A DNA stretch of 64,000 nt from RGIG2041 sp045652745 (lineage in GTDB: Bacteria; Bacillota; Clostridia; UBA1381; UMGS1253), in the NCBI GenBank assembly GCA_045652745.1, contig JAZRUW010000029.1, forward strand, positions 1-64,000. The letters run 5' to 3'. Below are positions 63,074 through 64,000 of the stretch, one piece after another (the first letter of the stretch is position 1; each line of letters starts with the position of its first letter). Under the pieces are notes generated by a model. It did no database searches and was not told where the DNA came from. It saw nothing but the letters and a program-made list of their open reading frames with translations. The position numbers and the translations under genes were made by a program.

Positions 63074-63216
63074 CTTTACATTTTCAATTTTACATTCGAA
63101 AAAGACCGCAAAGGCGAGTATCCGTCATCGAAGCGACAAACTGCATCGTCACCGGTGCAACTCAGCCGGAAAAACTTGCGGAAGCACTTGCTACGAAGGG
63201 CATAACTTTATATTGA
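63068..63216 (+). pseudogene. Short frameshifted ORF between uvrC and gltX
   Basis: From ATG 63068 the frame gives MQLYIFNFTFEKDRKGE. Near 63118 the protein-like reading moves to another frame as VSVIEATNCIVTGATQ and ends KGITLY before a TGA at 63214-63216. Joined, they make a smooth small protein of about 48 residues that lacks only one base change. The ribosome-binding site is poor and the ATG overlaps the uvrC -35 box. Either a decayed small gene or chance; no family recognised. Confidence 0.3.
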
Positions 63217-63241
63217 CAATACTTTTTATAAGAATTATAAT
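63213..63241 (+). promoter_or_regulatory. Promoter of gltX
   Basis: TTGACA (63213-63218), 17 bases, TATAAT (63236-63241); both boxes match consensus. The start codon is about 40 bases on. Confidence 0.75.
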
Positions 63242-63279
63242 ATATTAGATGAAAATTTGAAATAGCGAGGCTGAAAACT

Positions 63280-64000
63280 ATGGCAAACAAAGTAAGAACC
63301 CGTTTTGCGCCGAGCCCGACCGGTTACATGCACATCGGTAACTTAAGAACCGCTCTGTATGCATGGCTACTGGCACGCTCGAGCGACGAGGGTACATTCA
63401 TTTTAAGAATTGAGGACACCGACCAGGAGCGTTACGTGGAAGGTGCGGTAGATTTGATTTACAAAACGCTCGCAGACACAGGTCTTGTACACGATGAAGG
63501 TCCGGATAAAGACGGCGGCTGTGGCCCGTACATCCAGAGCGAACGCCGCGGCATGTACAAAAAGTATGCCGAAGAACTCGTAGAGAAGGGTGCGGCATAT
63601 TACTGCTTCTGCGATAAAGACCGTTTAGAGGAACTGCGTGCAATTCAGACTGCATCAAAAGTTCCGCCGAAGTATGACGGCCACTGCGCGAAGCTTTCCA
63701 AGGAAGAAATCGCAGAAAAACTCGCAAGCGGCGTACCATACGTTATCCGCCAGAAAATTCCGCAGGAAGGCACAACCACTTTTCACGATGAAGTTTTTGG
63801 CGATATTGTTGTAGAAAATTCTACACTCGACGATAACATTTTGTTAAAAGCAGACGGTCTGCCGACCTACAACTTTGCAAACGTAGTCGACGACCACCTG
63901 ATGGGTATCACCCACGTTATCCGCGGCAGTGAGTATCTTTCCTCCACGCCGAAGTATAACCTTCTCTACGAAGCCTTCGGCTGGGAAATTCCGAAATACA
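63280..64000 (+). CDS. gltX: Glutamyl-tRNA synthetase, N-terminal part (3' truncated by window edge)
   Basis: 240 residues are visible from ATG 63280. RFAPSPTGYMHIGNLRTAL carries the class I signature, LRIEDTDQERY follows, and later DGLPTYNFANVVDDHLMGITHVIRG. The KMSKS region lies beyond the window. It charges tRNA-Glu (and in some bacteria tRNA-Gln). No T-box fits in the short leader. Confidence 0.95.
   Translation, partial: MANKVRTRFAPSPTGYMHIGNLRTALYAWLLARSSDEGTFILRIEDTDQERYVEGAVDLIYKTLADTGLVHDEGPDKDGGCGPYIQSERRGMYKKYAEELVEKGAAYYCFCDKDRLEELRAIQTASKVPPKYDGHCAKLSKEEIAEKLASGVPYVIRQKIPQEGTTTFHDEVFGDIVVENSTLDDNILLKADGLPTYNFANVVDDHLMGITHVIRGSEYLSSTPKYNLLYEAFGWEIPKY

Overview
The window is a chromosomal stretch of an anaerobic, diaminopimelate-type Bacillota. 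Class Clostridia is the best guess, perhaps a gut or rumen lineage. Support comes from the division/cell-wall cluster order, the PASTA kinase/phosphatase pair, RemA, an A-type flavodiiron protein with rubredoxin, an HdrA/Flx electron-bifurcation module, and a MurE carrying the DNPR motif typical of meso-diaminopimelate ligases. No rRNA, tRNA or CRISPR array is visible. The genus cannot be fixed from the sequence alone.

Region 1 (1-8 kb, + strand) is one operon entering from the left. It encodes the C-terminal part of HdrA, an MvhD/FlxD-type protein, FlxC, FlxB and FlxA, a soluble fumarate-reductase-type iron-sulfur subunit, the matching flavoprotein, and an AAE-family carrier related to succinate and aspartate exchangers. 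Together they look like a cytoplasmic NADH-linked, possibly electron-bifurcating, fumarate (or other enoate) reductase with its own substrate/product exchanger. This is the most striking system in the window.

Region 2 (8.15-11.39 kb) is an AT-rich island. It holds a ribbon-helix-helix regulator with a perfect palindromic operator, a fused nuclease-methyltransferase and a two-TRD specificity subunit, resembling a BcgI-like restriction-modification system.

Region 3 (11.4-27.1 kb) is a mixed accessory and metabolic stretch. It carries a ZIP metal transporter, rubredoxin and flavodiiron protein (oxygen/NO defence), sorbose-1-phosphate-reductase-like and mannitol-1-phosphate-dehydrogenase-like genes with YgjV, and an operon of LysR, a ribosomal-protection-type GTPase fused to an NYN/Rae1-like nuclease, and Dus. 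A DUF1653 gene, an MFS permease, an AraC regulator, TspO, an acyltransferase and a DUF378 protein follow. This part also holds a family of short repeats tied to hairpins, a degenerate gene and several palindromes.

Region 4 (27.1-43.7 kb, - strand) holds recX-rimO-pgsA and the division and cell-wall cluster mraZ-rsmH-ftsL-PBP-murE-murF-mraY-ftsW-murG-murA-ftsQ-ftsZ. murD and murC are not in the cluster. Three candidate MraZ boxes lie upstream of mraZ.

Region 5 (43.7-58.75 kb, - strand) is one long housekeeping operon read from yicC to thiN: yicC-remA-gmk-rpoZ-coaBC-priA-def-fmt-yugP-rsmB-rlmN-stp-prkC-rsgA-rpe-thiN.

Region 6 (58.75-64 kb) holds uvrC-pgeF and a solitary oligopeptide-type binding lipoprotein on the - strand, then gltX on the + strand, which runs off the right edge.
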